Part shown: one piece after another, positions 12,252 through 24,912 of the stretch
How positions within the stretch are numbered: the first letter of the stretch is position 1
Layout: each line of letters opens with the position of its first letter
Source of the DNA: Rotaria sordida
Lineage: Eukaryota > Rotifera > Eurotatoria > Philodinida > Philodinidae
Direction: 5' to 3'
Assembly (NCBI GenBank): GCA_905250125.1
Contig: CAJNOL010000429.1
Span: forward strand, 1-64,000
Length of the DNA stretch: 64,000 nucleotides
Translations under genes and position numbers: made by a program
The notes under the pieces: generated by a model
Seen by the model: only the letters and a program-made list of their open reading frames with translations
Told to the model about the DNA's origin: nothing
Databases searched by the model: none

Positions 12252-13473
12252 TACCGGTTGATGAATTACTTTGGTCATCATCATCTGTGAATGATAGTGA
12301 CAATGAAAATATTGATAAATATCTTAAAATAATTCATACCGAATGTAAATATATTTTTATTCCTATTGTTTTTTATTTTTGTATTACAATTTCATATTGG
12401 TTTTTTTTGTTGTTGTAAAGATCCATCATCAGATGATGAAATATCTCTTCAAACTCTTTTGAATTGTCAATTAAATACTGAATTAGCACTTGTTAAATTT
12501 CGTCAACTACCCAATAAAACTATTTGTATGAATTTCTTTCTTTCCTATATTATCATTTAAACAAAAGAAAAAAAAACTATACTTTAGATTCCTATCCTGC
12601 ATGGTCACTAGCTGAAATAGAAAAATTTGAAGAAGGTTTACGTGAATATGGAAAGAATTTTTTTAAAATTTCTATCTATAAAGTAAGTATTATCATCATT
12701 TGTTATTGACAAGATAGAATGTTCGAATTGATTTTTTTTTGAGTGTTTAAATCGATCTGTTCGTGAAACAGTTCATTTTTATTATCAATGGAAAAAAAGT
12801 GAACGATATTACTTGTTCATTGAAGAACAACAACGTATTAATTCACTTACTTCTGTTAGGTAAATAACTATGAAAGTTTTAAATTAACAAAGTTATTACT
12901 TTCAGTATCTATACAGATTTGAGTTTTTTTTTGTTTTTCTTTATTATATATCGTTTTCTTAATAAGAAAAAATAGTTCTTTATTTTCATTGTATTAAACT
13001 GTTGATTTTAAGCATGTAGACTAGAATCAATTGGACGAGCTTTAATGTAAGGTCGAATTTAGATGATTTAAAAATCGATTCAATATATTAGAAAACTTCC
13101 AAAATGAATCTATCTTATATAAGCATTGCTTAATGCTTTCAATTGTATATATTTTATTATAAATTTTAGTGATATTATTGAAAAATTTATCGAAGAACAA
13201 GAACAACACTTATGTACTGCATCCGGTGTAGTTGATTCAACAAATTCAACTTCTTTTCTTTCCAATGATTTTAAACTTCATGCACCATTATCATCGAATT
13301 CTTCAATCTCCATTGTAACTATTCATCAACACGAGACTACAACAACAACAACAACAACAACAACAACGAAACGATCATTTGATCAAGTAGATAATGATGA
13401 TGAACCATCATCAAAAAAAACTTCAATTAATACAAAAACTTCATCCAATGAGGCAACAACGACTATCGTATAG
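12252..13473 (+). CDS. MIER1-like: MIER-type ELM2/SANT transcriptional co-repressor (5' truncated)
   Basis: Exons 12252-12344, 12421-12525, about 12590-12680, about 12732-12859 and about 13150-13473 join in frame; the stop is TAG at 13471-13473. The protein has the end of an ELM2-like region (VDELLW, then YPSSDDEISLQTLLNCQ with LALVKFRQLP). A SANT domain follows (AWSLAEIEKFEEGLREYGKN, then RSVRETVHFYYQWKKSERY), which matches the MIER family's signature FYYMWKKSERY. The tail is Ser/Thr-rich with a poly-Thr run (about 13340-13370) and a basic KRSFDQVDNDDEPSSKK segment. MIER proteins recruit HDAC1/2 through ELM2-SANT. The usual acidic N-terminus is not visible; it would lie in or before the gap. 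Sequence at 11876-12251 shows no convincing upstream exon. Confidence 0.85.
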
Positions 13474-16380
13474 CAGCAATAAAGAATTATTATTGAATAG
13501 AAAAAAAAACAAATTATCGCATTTTTTTTTCTCTTTTTTTGTTTGCTTGTTTGTGAGTATTTATATACTATATATATATATATATATATTTATTAGTTTT
13601 GTTGTTATTGTGTTCTTCATTCATCATCAGGAGACATATATAGGGACTATTTTGTGAAAAGAGAAATATTGCTTTTGTCATCCAGACTCCTTAAATGCTT
13701 TATGGTTTAATTGATAAGATATGTAACCAACACATGATCAAGGGTATCTCGAGGTCACCAAGATTTGGAGAACGAAGAACATCCCTGAATTTCAGCTAAT
13801 TTGCGGTATAAGATGCTATCTAGCGTCAGATTCATTAGCCCGATATCCTTCCTACAACTAATCATAATAGCTGTAGTTCCTAACAGAAGGCTTGGTCTGA
13901 CGCAGAGTTCTTCCGCTCAATCGTTTGAATTTTCCGTACACATTGACTAACCACATATGGGTCATGAGAGCAGATGTATGTTGCAACTTAGTCAGCATAC
14001 TATCAGACGAGTAATTCGAGACAAACAGCCGTTAGTGACTTGTTCAGGATCATTATATAACTAGCGGTACCGAATTTTGAACACAGCACTCATTGGATAC
14101 GCATCATATAATGTAGTCACTTAGTCATGTCAGCGATTGAGAGGGAAAGAGTTGGCCCTTGTTCAGAGATTGGTAAGCAAAACAACAAAGAGAAATGAAT
14201 TGTTCAGGTTCGCTGGGGAAAAACGAAAATTTTCAAGACTAGGAAAGTCACCCTTGCATTCAGGACATCTCTGCGAAGGGTAAATGAATTTGCAGAGATT
14301 TATGAATAACTAATAAAACAATTCATAATCGTTGATGTAAGAAAGCCAATCAGTATAGATATTTCTTAACAAAAGAAAACATTTAATTTTCATTAGAACT
14401 TTTTCGATTGATAACAAGGTTTAAGTCCAATTTGCTCTCTTTTTAATTGATTCCAATTGTGATCCCAAAAGTTTTGTTCTAAATTCGTCCTTATCGTATA
14501 AAATTCGCGTTTAATTGATTCCGAACTCATCCCCACTTTATTTAACAGTTGACACAACGTCAGAGGAGAAAACGAAATAACGATCTAGACTTGCTTCTCC
14601 AACAATCGCTTAAATAGTTTTCTGATGAACAAATCAGTAAGATGGGTTTAACAATTAAATATGGTAAAGCTGTTAAGACTAGTTATGCCATATAATGGCT
14701 TGTCTTTTGATATTAACTAAAATTTTTCTCTTATAATTGTATATTGTTTTTTTGTTCTTTCTTATACTTGCAAAACAAAAAAAAATGTTGATGTTTATTT
14801 TTTGACGTTATGATAAAAATTGTCTTCCATATTCAATAAAACTACATTAGGTATGTATGAGTATAAAAATTAAGCGCTAATTTAATTGTGAGACGAATTC
14901 GAGAAAAAGCGCCAGGGGACGGACTGAAAAGATCTTCAGAAGATAAAGTAAAACAGGGGCCGAATTTGGAAATAATTAAGGAGGGATGAGTCGATGAGGA
15001 ATGAATTAGGAATATGCCGATAACAGAGAGTATTGATAATACGAATATGACAACATCACAATTGAATAATCTACTTTTATGCAGCATTTGTTAATTTTGG
15101 CTCAAAAGAAAGAGCAATATTTTCCTCTGTTTTATGTCAGTTTTCTATAAAATATAGATGGGATAATCGGAAAAAAAAGAGCAATTTTGATTGAAGTATT
15201 TTTCTCATGCACAATTGAGTAGTGAACAAAAGTTACCTTCTACCAGATCTCACCTGCCATAGATACTAGAGGTCTAAAAATTTGTGTGTACATAATCCAT
15301 CAAGAATGTAGATCTGAGCCATCAACTTATCTCAATTGCTTAAACTCAACGGGAATTATGATGAATGATAATGGATAGCACTTATTTTTCCTTTGAATAT
15401 TATACTTATGAAAAGAAAATGTTTTATGAGTGAGCTAGTCTCTTACTTTTTACGACTCTATTCTAGCTATCCTTGCAGTTAATTTCATCAAAGCCTATAA
15501 ACTCTTGCTAGAATGGTGACCATTTTACTGTGACTAGTCGAGGGACGAGAAACTTTCTGACGTTCTTTGTAGCCAATAACTCAGTAATACTTCAATGAAC
15601 CGAGCTCAAACTTTTAGGGAAACTCTGTCTGTAGTTGAACATTATTCCCTACAAATCTTAGCAAAGAGCCTTCTTTTAAAGGGAAATGGTGTGCTAATAA
15701 TCATCATGTTGATGTTGAGGACTCAAAGAGATCTAGAGACAGCAATCTTGCATTAAATTAGATGATCTTTTGAGTGGCGAAAGACTATATACTGGATTTC
15801 AGCTGCAAATAGAAATATGAAGAACTAGTCATGTATTTGATAAGCAATAACGCAAAATTTAATAGACAGCTTTTTTAGGTTACAAAATTTGAAGCAAAAA
15901 TAGGCGCCGTCTATCATAATTCTCGGTGCATTTAAGCTATCGAAGTGACCTCAAGCCTTGGATTTACATTCTTAGTGAAGTATGTGCACACAAATGGTTA
16001 GGCCTTCTGTATGAATGGAAGTTGAAATTTACAGGGGAGGAGCTTTTGTCTGATACCGTACTAAATGAGAAACATAAAATTCAAATCTAAAAAACATCAA
16101 GAATGTATCTGATATTTTCTCAATTTCAAAATCTGTCGAATCATTGTGCACATGACATTCTTATCTATTGTTATATGTTAACCATGTTTTAAAGCTTTAA
16201 GCAAAAGTTTATTCGAATAGTATAGTTGTCAAATTAGATCATCAACTGATTTTTTCGGCCTCGATGATTATGTTTCCATTTGCTAATACTTCATTGTACT
16301 TATTTTAAAAACATTTCATTTCTTTGATTATACCTACAACATACTAAATGTAACGAGGTTTTCAAGAAAAAAAAATACAG
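13474..16380. other. Intergenic region with no recognised gene
   Basis: The start is T-rich 3' UTR with a TA-dinucleotide tract near 13570-13590. The stretch from about 13680 to 14300 is visibly richer in G/C and more complex than its surroundings but has no sustained ORF; it may be a dead retro- or DNA-element fragment. An 81-codon minus ORF at 14842-15087 has no protein-like features. Confidence 0.45.
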
Positions 16381-16389
16381 AAACAAGTT

Positions 16390-17300
16390 GTTCGAAATTT
16401 TATTTAATTAAATGTTCAAAGTAGTTGCTCTGAGTGTTTACACAAAACTGAATTCGTTCTAGCCGTATATCGAAAGTGTTCTATATTCGTTTGTATTGAT
16501 CGAGTTCACGATCTTCGTTACAGCATGGTGAAAGGATTGCGAGTTGCTTTGATAAGGCCGAATAATCAAAAAATCACAGGGTGCCAGATCTAGAGAGTAT
16601 GATGATTGTCGAATGAGTTGGATATCTTCCGACTCGAGATAGTTTGAAACATCTCTATGCACATATGGCTTTGCATTGTCATGATGAAGTTTTATGTCAT
16701 GCGTATCAGATTAATGATTGATGGTTTCTCCTTGATCAACATGATGAATTAACGCAAGACCATTTCTTTTGAAAGTGATGCAAAATAGGGTTTTTAAAGC
16801 AAAGCAACTGTATATCGAACTACAGTAGATTAAGTTCCTCCAACTGATGTTCAGACAGCATTCGATGATTGTCGATCAATTTATCTATGATGAAACTATG
16901 ACTCGTCACCTGTCACTACAGCATATAATCACCATATTTCTTGCTCATATTTCGCCAAATTTTCTTGACAAACTAGAATCCGTTCGGCTCGTTAAGTATC
17001 AGTCAGTAAGTTATCGTCAGTCGTATTTATCAATCGTAAGATGAGGATCATCATCAACAAGGCAAGGGCGACCAACTCGTAGTTGATCTTCAATATCCTC
17101 TTGTCCTTCTTAAAATCATTTTGACTATTTGATAACTGTATTATACAATGGAACTTGATCACCGAAAAAGAAAATATAATTTATCATGAATTGATTTCGG
17201 TTGAATGTCAAGTGCAGGACGCACCGTAATGCAGATATGAAAATTTTCCTTATTCATTTAAAAATAAGGTTTCAAAGTTTTCATTGAAATTTTTCATATG
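16390..17300 (-). pseudogene. Decayed mariner (Tc1/mariner) transposase remnant
   Basis: Read on the minus strand, the C-terminal part of a mariner transposase is recognisable. HHDNAKPYVHRDVSNYLES (about 16600-16700) carries the second catalytic Asp, and SYSLDLAPCDF follows about 34 residues later with the third, giving the DD34D spacing. NSQSFHHAVTKIVNSINTNE completes the match. Higher coordinates give frame-shifted pieces resembling the middle of the protein (KRNGLALIHHVDQGETI-like in another frame). Stops and frameshifts show it is inactive. I could not define its terminal inverted repeats. Confidence 0.85.
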
Positions 17301-18237
17301 ATAATATCACTAGACTAATATTGCTATAATACAAATATGTAGAGCACTCTTAATACTATATATGTATATTGACAGCATTTTTTCTCAAACTACTTGCATT
17401 TTAGTGTAATATCAATCTCCATACTTTTGATATATCATAAGTATAAATTAGTTTTCTTTACTAGCATTCTTTTTTGACATACGAGTTTTTGTATGAATCA
17501 TTCATATATTTATTGCCTATTGTTTACATCATTTTTGTTTTTTCTTATTCATTTATTTCAAAACATGTAGCACAATGTTGGAATAACAGCAAGCATAAAT
17601 CAAGTGCTGAATTTCACATTTTTTTTTTTACTGATCATTATTTTTCATTGATGATGACAATGAATGATAATAAGATATATTTTCTATCATAGTCAAAAAA
17701 GAAAGATCTTTGTTGTTATTTTTAGTAGCAAAACGCAATATTTTGCTTGGCTTGTTTTGATGCCAACATAATAAGCCCTCATTATATGATTGAACATATA
17801 TGTCAAAAACGATCAACGTCTTCTAAGCGATATTTCATTGATGAAGAGTATTGTTCAAGGACGATTTCATGTTGACTTAATGAAAATATCAACATATGAT
17901 CAACAGAGAAAAAAACAACATGCAAAATAAAAATGAACTAGAACATGATGAAAATGATATTAAAATACTGAGTTTACTTTAATCAATCAAATTCTATTTA
18001 TAAATAAAATTATAATTTTTTATAACTGATAAAGTACGCACTAGTCATTTTTCAATAGATTCTGTTTTCTTTAGTTATTGGTTGCTGTGTAGTTGATTGT
18101 TGCTGATAGCATACCGAATGGGATTAGATTGCTTGATGTCAACGTTGATGTTGTTTTCTTTTTACCATGCACACATTCATTCACATACAACATCAATTTT
18201 TTCCTTTGCATTCGTTACATTGTATTTTTTTGTAGTC
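17301..18237. other. Intergenic and presumptive promoter/5' UTR of the TBATA-like gene
   Basis: AT-rich sequence. Only spurious short ORFs are seen. The final 200 bp directly precede the ATG at 18238 and should contain the promoter, but no clear motif stands out. Confidence 0.4.
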
Positions 18238-19853
18238 ATGACCAGTTGGCAAAATATTCTTGATCATTTGCCTACTGGAACTGGTCGACCAACGATTCAA
18301 AATAACAATACATCCAATAATGAATCTACTCATAGAGCACCTATTAACAATACCGATGATCATGAAGGTATACATTTTGTTTAGAATTTTTGTATAAAAG
18401 AAAAATTAAATTTATATTATGATCAATCAATTAAATTGCTATTGAATATTCTAATTATGTTTCATATTATAACATACATTTTATTGATTAGATCCATCTC
18501 GTCCTTATCGAGCTCGTGAACGACAATTAGTATTTCTTCCTCGTAAACGTAATTTTGTTCCTAAATTCAATTTACTTGGTTTGAAACCCACTGAAGATTT
18601 TCAACCACACAATATGGGCTTCTTTCAACCTCATGGTTTAGGTGAATAATATTTTTAAAGAATTCTACATAAGTATAATATTATATTTTAATTAATTTTT
18701 TAGTTGAAGATGAAACTGTATGGAAAAAATCTCTTCGAGATTTGGCAATGTCACTTGGATTTATTACACAAAATGAAATTAATCGAATTCAAAAACCGGC
18801 TACTTTAGCTAATTTTTATGGACCACCATCGACAACAGGTAGTTTACGCACAAGTGTTCCTTCAACATCATCAGGTCCAACACCTCGTTTTAATGAACCA
18901 TTACCACCACCAAGTCGTGGAGAACGAATCTTTGCTAAAGCACATGCTAAACCTGCATGGTATTATAAAGTTGATGATCATGAACGAGAAGCTTGGGTCT
19001 GTCTTCAATTGATATTTCATTCTTTTTTTTTTGTTATCATCTATAAATATATAGATGCTACAAGTACTCTGTCAAATTTTGGGTACGGATGATATATCTC
19101 TTGTACAAACATGGCTTGCTTCATCACACAACGCAGGTATTGCATGTTTTGTTGACTTTGTGGATTCATAATAAAAAAACAAAAAATATTGTAAATTTTT
19201 TTTTTTTTTTTTATGTAGAACGAGATTTAGCTCGTCAATTGATTGTTCGTGCGTTAGATGGTCTTGGTGAAGGTGATCGATTTCGAACAATACTTCCATC
19301 CCTTGATGTTGACATGGATACACTTAATAATTTTGTCAACGGGTATGTTCGGTTTTTTTTGTTTTCTATCATCGAATTAGTTGAAAAATAATAATAAAAA
19401 AATACATTTAGGATTTCAGTTCCTCAATTATCTGTCGATGGAATATTTCGACCAACCTTTAAACGACCGAAAAGAAGAACTCAACTTCGATCATTAGATG
19501 AAAAACAAACTCTTCAAGATACACGTACTGATGAAGAAGTTATGGCTGGTAATTTATATATCTTTCATTTTATTCAAATATTTTTCCTTTTATCATTTAC
19601 TAACATTATAGAATTTTCAAGTCCAACATTAGCCGTTATGCAAACAACGCCCAATAATTGCAGTGGATCCGGTGATACAGCTCGTCTTCGTACACCATTT
19701 CTACCACCAATACCAGCTCGATGGATGATGCATAATGATGGTAGTTTTCGAACACCATCGGCTAAAAAATCAACAAATGAACCTAATTTATCACAAAGTT
19801 TCTCATGGCCAAATTCATCCCATCCGACGAATGCTGGCTCCGTTTTTACATGA
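18238..19853 (+). CDS. TBATA-like: TBATA/SPATIAL-family protein
   Basis: Seven exons: 18238-18367, 18492-18641, 18704-18996, 19055-19136, 19219-19342, 19412-19548 and 19612-19853. They sum to 1158 nt, or 385 aa. The ATG at 18238 gives MTSWQNILDHLPTGTGRP. The conserved SPATIAL region includes LPRKRNFVPKFNLLGLKP and MGFFQPHGLVEDETVWKK followed by LRDLAMSLGFITQNEI. A second block, MLQVLCQILGTDDISLVQTW...ERDLARQLIVRAL, lines up with the helical block of vertebrate TBATA (LELLCRILETD...KDLALGLL). The C-terminus is Pro/Ser-rich and disordered. Mammalian TBATA is expressed in thymus, brain and testis and its biochemical role is poorly defined, so only family membership is claimed. Every intron is short (47-124 bp). 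Confidence 0.75.
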
Positions 19854-20776
19854 CTTCTTTTCTTTTATTTAGGCTTTACATTTCTTGCTCTAATAATATA
19901 TATTCACGTGATTATTATTTATATATTGATGACATGTCTTAACAGACATACAAGATTATTCTAGAGTAAAATATTGACAGATCAATAATTAAACACATAA
20001 ATAATAGGTTCATTGTTTTTCTCAACGTTCATGTCTATTAATTTATTTCATGATCGAATGATTTGATCTTTAACATCAATTTAAGTTGATAATAGAACAG
20101 TATGCATTTTCAGTTTTCTTAAAATAAATAATACTTCTTTGATTACATTGTTATGACAATTACGTTAGTTTTTCTTAGAAATCTAATTCAAGGAAATATA
20201 TGCTTAGATTTTAGTGTTTTGAGATTTTGAACTGATCAAGGGCGAAAAGAATCTATAGAATTTTTACATGTTATTACTGACATCTACACCATTTGAAAGC
20301 AATCATGCATTAAGTCATGAGCTCTTCCCAAAATATAAATTAATATTATCTTCTAATCATATTTAAGAAAAGTTTTCAAATTTAAAATAAAAAAAGATAA
20401 TTTTTCTATATTAAAAAATATAAATTTTTTGTTTTTGTTTATATTATTTTTACGATCAATATAAAGTCTATGTAAAATATAAATGGCGTCTAGTAGATAA
20501 AATGTGGAATTAAAGAGTTGTCCTTATTAGAAAATAGAAAACTAAACGATAGTAATTATTATTACTCATTGTTTTCTTATATTTTTGATCTAGAAATAAT
20601 AACAAAAAAAAAAACTTTTATTATATTTTAGATTATTCTATTCCCTGCTTTCTCTTCCAACATAACATTTCTCTTTTTCCTATAAAAACACGTTTCAGTC
20701 TTTTCGTGTTTTTTTTTACACGATTTCTTTTCCCATTGTATTATTGTGTGTTGTGTGTGTGTATTAATATATAAGA
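19854..20776. other. Intergenic region: 3' UTR of TBATA-like gene and promoter/5' UTR of UBAP2L
   Basis: AT-rich and without a coding signal. Near the UBAP2L start there is a TG-dinucleotide tract (about 20743-20763) followed by TATATAAG about 10 bp before the ATG. Confidence 0.45.
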
Positions 20777-23700
20777 ATGAGCGTCGCAGCGGCCAGTGGT
20801 GCCGTAAGCACGCAACAATATCAGCCAACTCCAGAACAAATTCGTCTTGCACAATTAATTGATGATAAAAAACATGATCAACCTGAAGTACAAGACATTG
20901 TTCGAAAAGTTCTTGATGTTGTAGCGAATTCCAATCCAGATGATGCTTTGTTAGCTCTATTCGATTGTGATTATGATTATGAAAGAACTGTTGCATTACT
21001 TATTGAAAAAGGTCATGAAGTAGCTAGTGAATGGCGTACAGCAACAAATAAAACGACTAAAAAACAACAACAAAAGACTGCATCAACTAAAAATGGACAT
21101 GGAGGAGAAACAGATGAGAATGTACAACAACGAAGCAATGGTAAAAAAAATTTATAATAGACATTTTAAAAAAATTATTCTTAGATGGTTCTACTTATCG
21201 AGGAAAATCTCGCGGTAGTGGTGGTGGTGGTGGTCGATCGAGACTTCAACAGCAACAAAATGGAGGTGATTCTCAAAATAATAATCAACAACAACAAAAT
21301 GATAATTATATACCACAACAAAGATATCGAGGTGGAAGTGGTTATCGAGGTCGTTATCGTGGCACTAATCGAGGTAGTCATCGTGGAAATGATAGAAATT
21401 ACCAACAACATCAATATGAACAACAGCCACAAGATTCAAATATTGATATTTCAACAACGTCAGATACGACACAACGTTTTACTGATGTATCATATACAAA
21501 TCGACGAAATGATGGTAAACAACAACAATGGGATGTTGGTAATTGGAATGGTGAAACATTAATTTATTCGAGATCAACAAAAGATGACGAACAATCTGCA
21601 AATTCAGACAATAACAATACATCTCATATTCCATCTGGAAGTAATGAATATTATTTAACTTTTTAAAATAAAAAAATGAAAAAGAACAAAAAAATCATAT
21701 TTTATTTTAAATTTTCTAGTACCCAATGGTCAAAATTCATCATCAACATCATCAACAGTAAATAATGTTTCTGAACTAAATACTCAACAAAAATCGAAAA
21801 ATGAATTTGATCCGGTAGAAGCAGCTCGTCAGATTAAAAATGTTATTGGTATTGGTCAATCACAACAACAAAATACTCCACCACCTAAACCTTTAATGGA
21901 TTTAAAACCATTAATATGTGATCCACAAATAGGACAACAACAACAACAAAAATCGAATATAATATCATCAAAATCTACTGGGCAAAATATGAACACAAAA
22001 GTAACACCACCACCACGTATACCACACCAACCGGTGATTTTTTCTGACCGTTTCGATGGTGGAATTAATAAAATTGATGTACAATTTGGTAATTTGGGTG
22101 AACCATTTGAAGAATCATCATCACGAAATGTATCTGTACCAACATCATCTTCATCATCATCTGCATTTTATTCACATACTGAACCAATAACATCAGTAAC
22201 AAAACAAAAGACTGGTTCATCATCAGTTCAAAATCCTCAACGATCAACAACGGTACAACATCAATCAACTGAACAATCTTCTTTTGTTTCACCAACACCA
22301 AATACTAATTCAATTCGTCCATCCGAACAACAACAACAACCGATGATAAATCAACAACGTATATTACCACCACAAATTCAACAACAACCATCAATGACAA
22401 TGAAACCTGTTGTACCACAACAATATGCTGTACATCATCAACAACATCAAATGAATCCACCAAATTTACTTTTACAATCTATACTTTTTCATCATCAACA
22501 ACAACAAGAGGTACAGATTCAAAAACAAAAATCAATAAACAAATGATTCTATTCGTTTTCTTTTTCTTTTGTTTTTGTAATAGCCAGTGCCATTGGATAC
22601 TTCATATGATCCAACACCATTTCAATTACCATCAATTGATTTTAATGCATCATATTTTATGGCAGCAACAATGAATCAACAACCGCCACCACCACAACAA
22701 ACTCAACCACGTTATCTTGTTTCACAAGCAGCTCCACCACAACAACAAATATCATCAAATCGACAACAAACATCTACAAATGTACAAACACCACCATTAA
22801 CATCATCATCATCATCTGTACCACCTTCATCAACATCAACAACATCATCTACGGGTCCAAAAAAAGGACCAGCTGTTCCACCAGGTATGTTTCTTTCGAC
22901 AGCACCACCAACACAACCAGCATATTCAACAGCTTATTCAACAACATATGGAGTTCCACCATCAGTTGGTGGACAACAACAAACAGGTGCAACAACTTAT
23001 TCAACACCATATGATGCTGAACATTTATTTACAAATCCATTTATGCAATTAACTAATGCACAACAAACACAATCACCATCAGGTACATATGGTTCAGTAA
23101 CACCACCTGTTCAACAACAAAATCAAACACATAATAATAATGATAATAAAACAATGAAGTATATATTAAAAAAGAAAATAAACAATTAAGATTTTCTATT
23201 TTTTTTTTTGTCTTAGTTATCGAGCTCCAATTAATGAAAATCTTTTATTATTACAACAGTATCAACAATATGCTATTCAACAATCGAACAGTCAACAACA
23301 AGGTCCACAAGCAGCACATTCACCAGCTCAATTAAATTATTTTCTTGGACATTCAGCTAGTGGACCAAGTTATTCACCTGGTACGTATATATACATATAT
23401 ATATATATATATATTTCGTGAAAGCGACCAATAGTCACTTCCCACAAACCTTAACTTACACACAAGTGATTCAATCCCATACATAGCACAGTATGAAGGT
23501 GAGGATGGCACAGAAAAAATGAAGATGTACTCCATGGAATGTATAAGTAGATGATCTCACCGGTAAAACAGTAACTGAACGTTGACATTCACTTTTTGAA
23601 TATATCGAAATATTACACGAAAATGAAAAATATGTTCATTGTAGAATAGCGAAGAGCGCAGCGTGTAGAAGTTACTACTAGTGGTTCTCATATAACATTC

Positions 23701-24245
23701 CATACAGAATTAGACAATTTTACTAAACATTCATATTTATACTCATTTTTTATGTTCCTTATCCTTAAATAGATTATTAATGATTTTTTGAATCTCTCGC
23801 AGTTACTTCTCTATAATACTAATAAGACTTGTTTTACAAAATGTTGCGATCAATTCTCATAGACCTGTGTATTTCTTCTAATAAAAAAATATCTTTTCGT
23901 TTTTTTTTGTTTTCATTAGGTCCTCAAATAATGTATGCTCAACCAGCAACAGCTATGGCTCAACAACAACAAGCTTCTAAACAACAAGGTCAACAATATA
24001 ATCAAAATAATTCATCATCAAATATTGGTAGTAATGATGATTATTATGGTCGTAGTTCATCATCATCATCAAATAAAGAAGCACATTATATGTATGCCGT
24101 ATCAACACAACCTCAACAAGTTCCACCACAATCAGTTAGCCAACATCAAGGTGTGAATAAACAACAACAACAACAAGCTCAACAACAACGTGCTAGTGGC
24201 AATGTTTATAATAATCAACAAAGCCAACAACGTCCATTTCAATAA
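20777..24245 (+). CDS. UBAP2L: UBAP2L/Lingerer-type UBA and RGG protein
   Basis: Six exons: 20777-21140, 21185-21640, 21720-22510, 22584-23158, 23217-23380 and 23920-24245. They total 2676 nt, or 891 aa. The N-terminal UBA-like domain follows PTPEQIRLAQLIDD and includes DDALLALFDCDYDYERTVAL (about residues 20-80). RGG/RG-rich stretches follow (GKSRGSGGGGGRSR; RGRYRGTNRGSHRG). The family's short conserved motif is visible as VIFSDRFDGG then DVQFGNLGEPFE (exon 3), corresponding to the 'LNVQFGALEFG' element of UBAP2 proteins. The remainder is very rich in Gln, Ser, Pro and Asn with polyQ runs encoded almost only by CAA. UBAP2L promotes stress-granule assembly and binds ribosomes and RNA in animals; Drosophila Lingerer acts with FMR1 and Caprin. 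Intron 5 (539 bp) is much longer than the others. Confidence 0.93.
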
Positions 24246-24912
24246 ATATTGAACAGCACATAAATTGTGTTGATTTTTTTTCTTCTTCTTCTTTTTTCTT
24301 TTTATTATTGCTGATGAAACTACTAACGTGTGTGAGAGTGTCTCTAACTTGTAACTGTGATTTGATCTTTTCTTTATTCTCTTTCACACTGGGCACAGCC
24401 CTTTCTTTCCTTATCCAGTTTCTTATATCCTCTAACTTATATGGTCTTGTTGTTGTTGAGCGTGTTTTCTTTCTTTTTCTTTTTTATATTAAGTTTGCAC
24501 TATTCTTTTTGTCGCACAGAAAACAAAAGAAAAACATAACACACACACATATACATCAACATACAAACGCATCATTGTCATTCTTTTTTTTTTCTTTTAA
24601 TGTAAATCCAAGCTTTCTTTTTTTTCCGTCATACTTTTCTGTTGGATTGTTTAGATGTCCTCTTTTTTTTGAACGTGAACATGAAACAAACAAAAAATGT
24701 ACAACATATGAAACAAGGCATAAAACATTTTTTATAATGGTTCCTTTTATGATTGTTCATTTCTTGTTTTGGTTTTGTTTTTTTTTTAGAAATATCATTT
24801 TTCTTTTATTTCATTACATTTAGACCCGAACACAATTTAGTTTGGGTCTTAATATAGACACAAACCAAAACAACAAAACAAAACATCTTACACATAGTTT
24901 ATTATTATCTCT
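24246..24912. other. Intergenic: UBAP2L 3' UTR and eIF4B 5' region
   Basis: T/C-rich stretches (24270-24300, 24560-24630) and an A/C repeat patch (24540-24560). A 171-codon plus ORF at 24308-24823 is Phe/Ser/Leu-rich low complexity arising from poly-T and is not considered a gene. Confidence 0.5.

Noticed and set aside
14842-15087. 81-codon minus ORF in the intergenic region
   Set aside because: No homology recognised, no supporting splice structure, isolated in repeat-like sequence.
20628-20996. 122-codon minus ORF overlapping the UBAP2L first exon
   Set aside because: Antisense of a secure coding exon; His/Gln-rich product mirrors plus-strand codon bias.
21181-21562. Ile/Val/Thr-rich ORFs on both strands inside UBAP2L exon 2
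   Set aside because: Alternate-frame readings of CAA/GGT-rich repeats within the real exon.
24308-24823. 171-codon plus-strand ORF between UBAP2L and eIF4B
   Set aside because: Phe/Leu/Ser-rich translation of poly-T and T/C tracts, no domain-like composition; best explained as 3' UTR.
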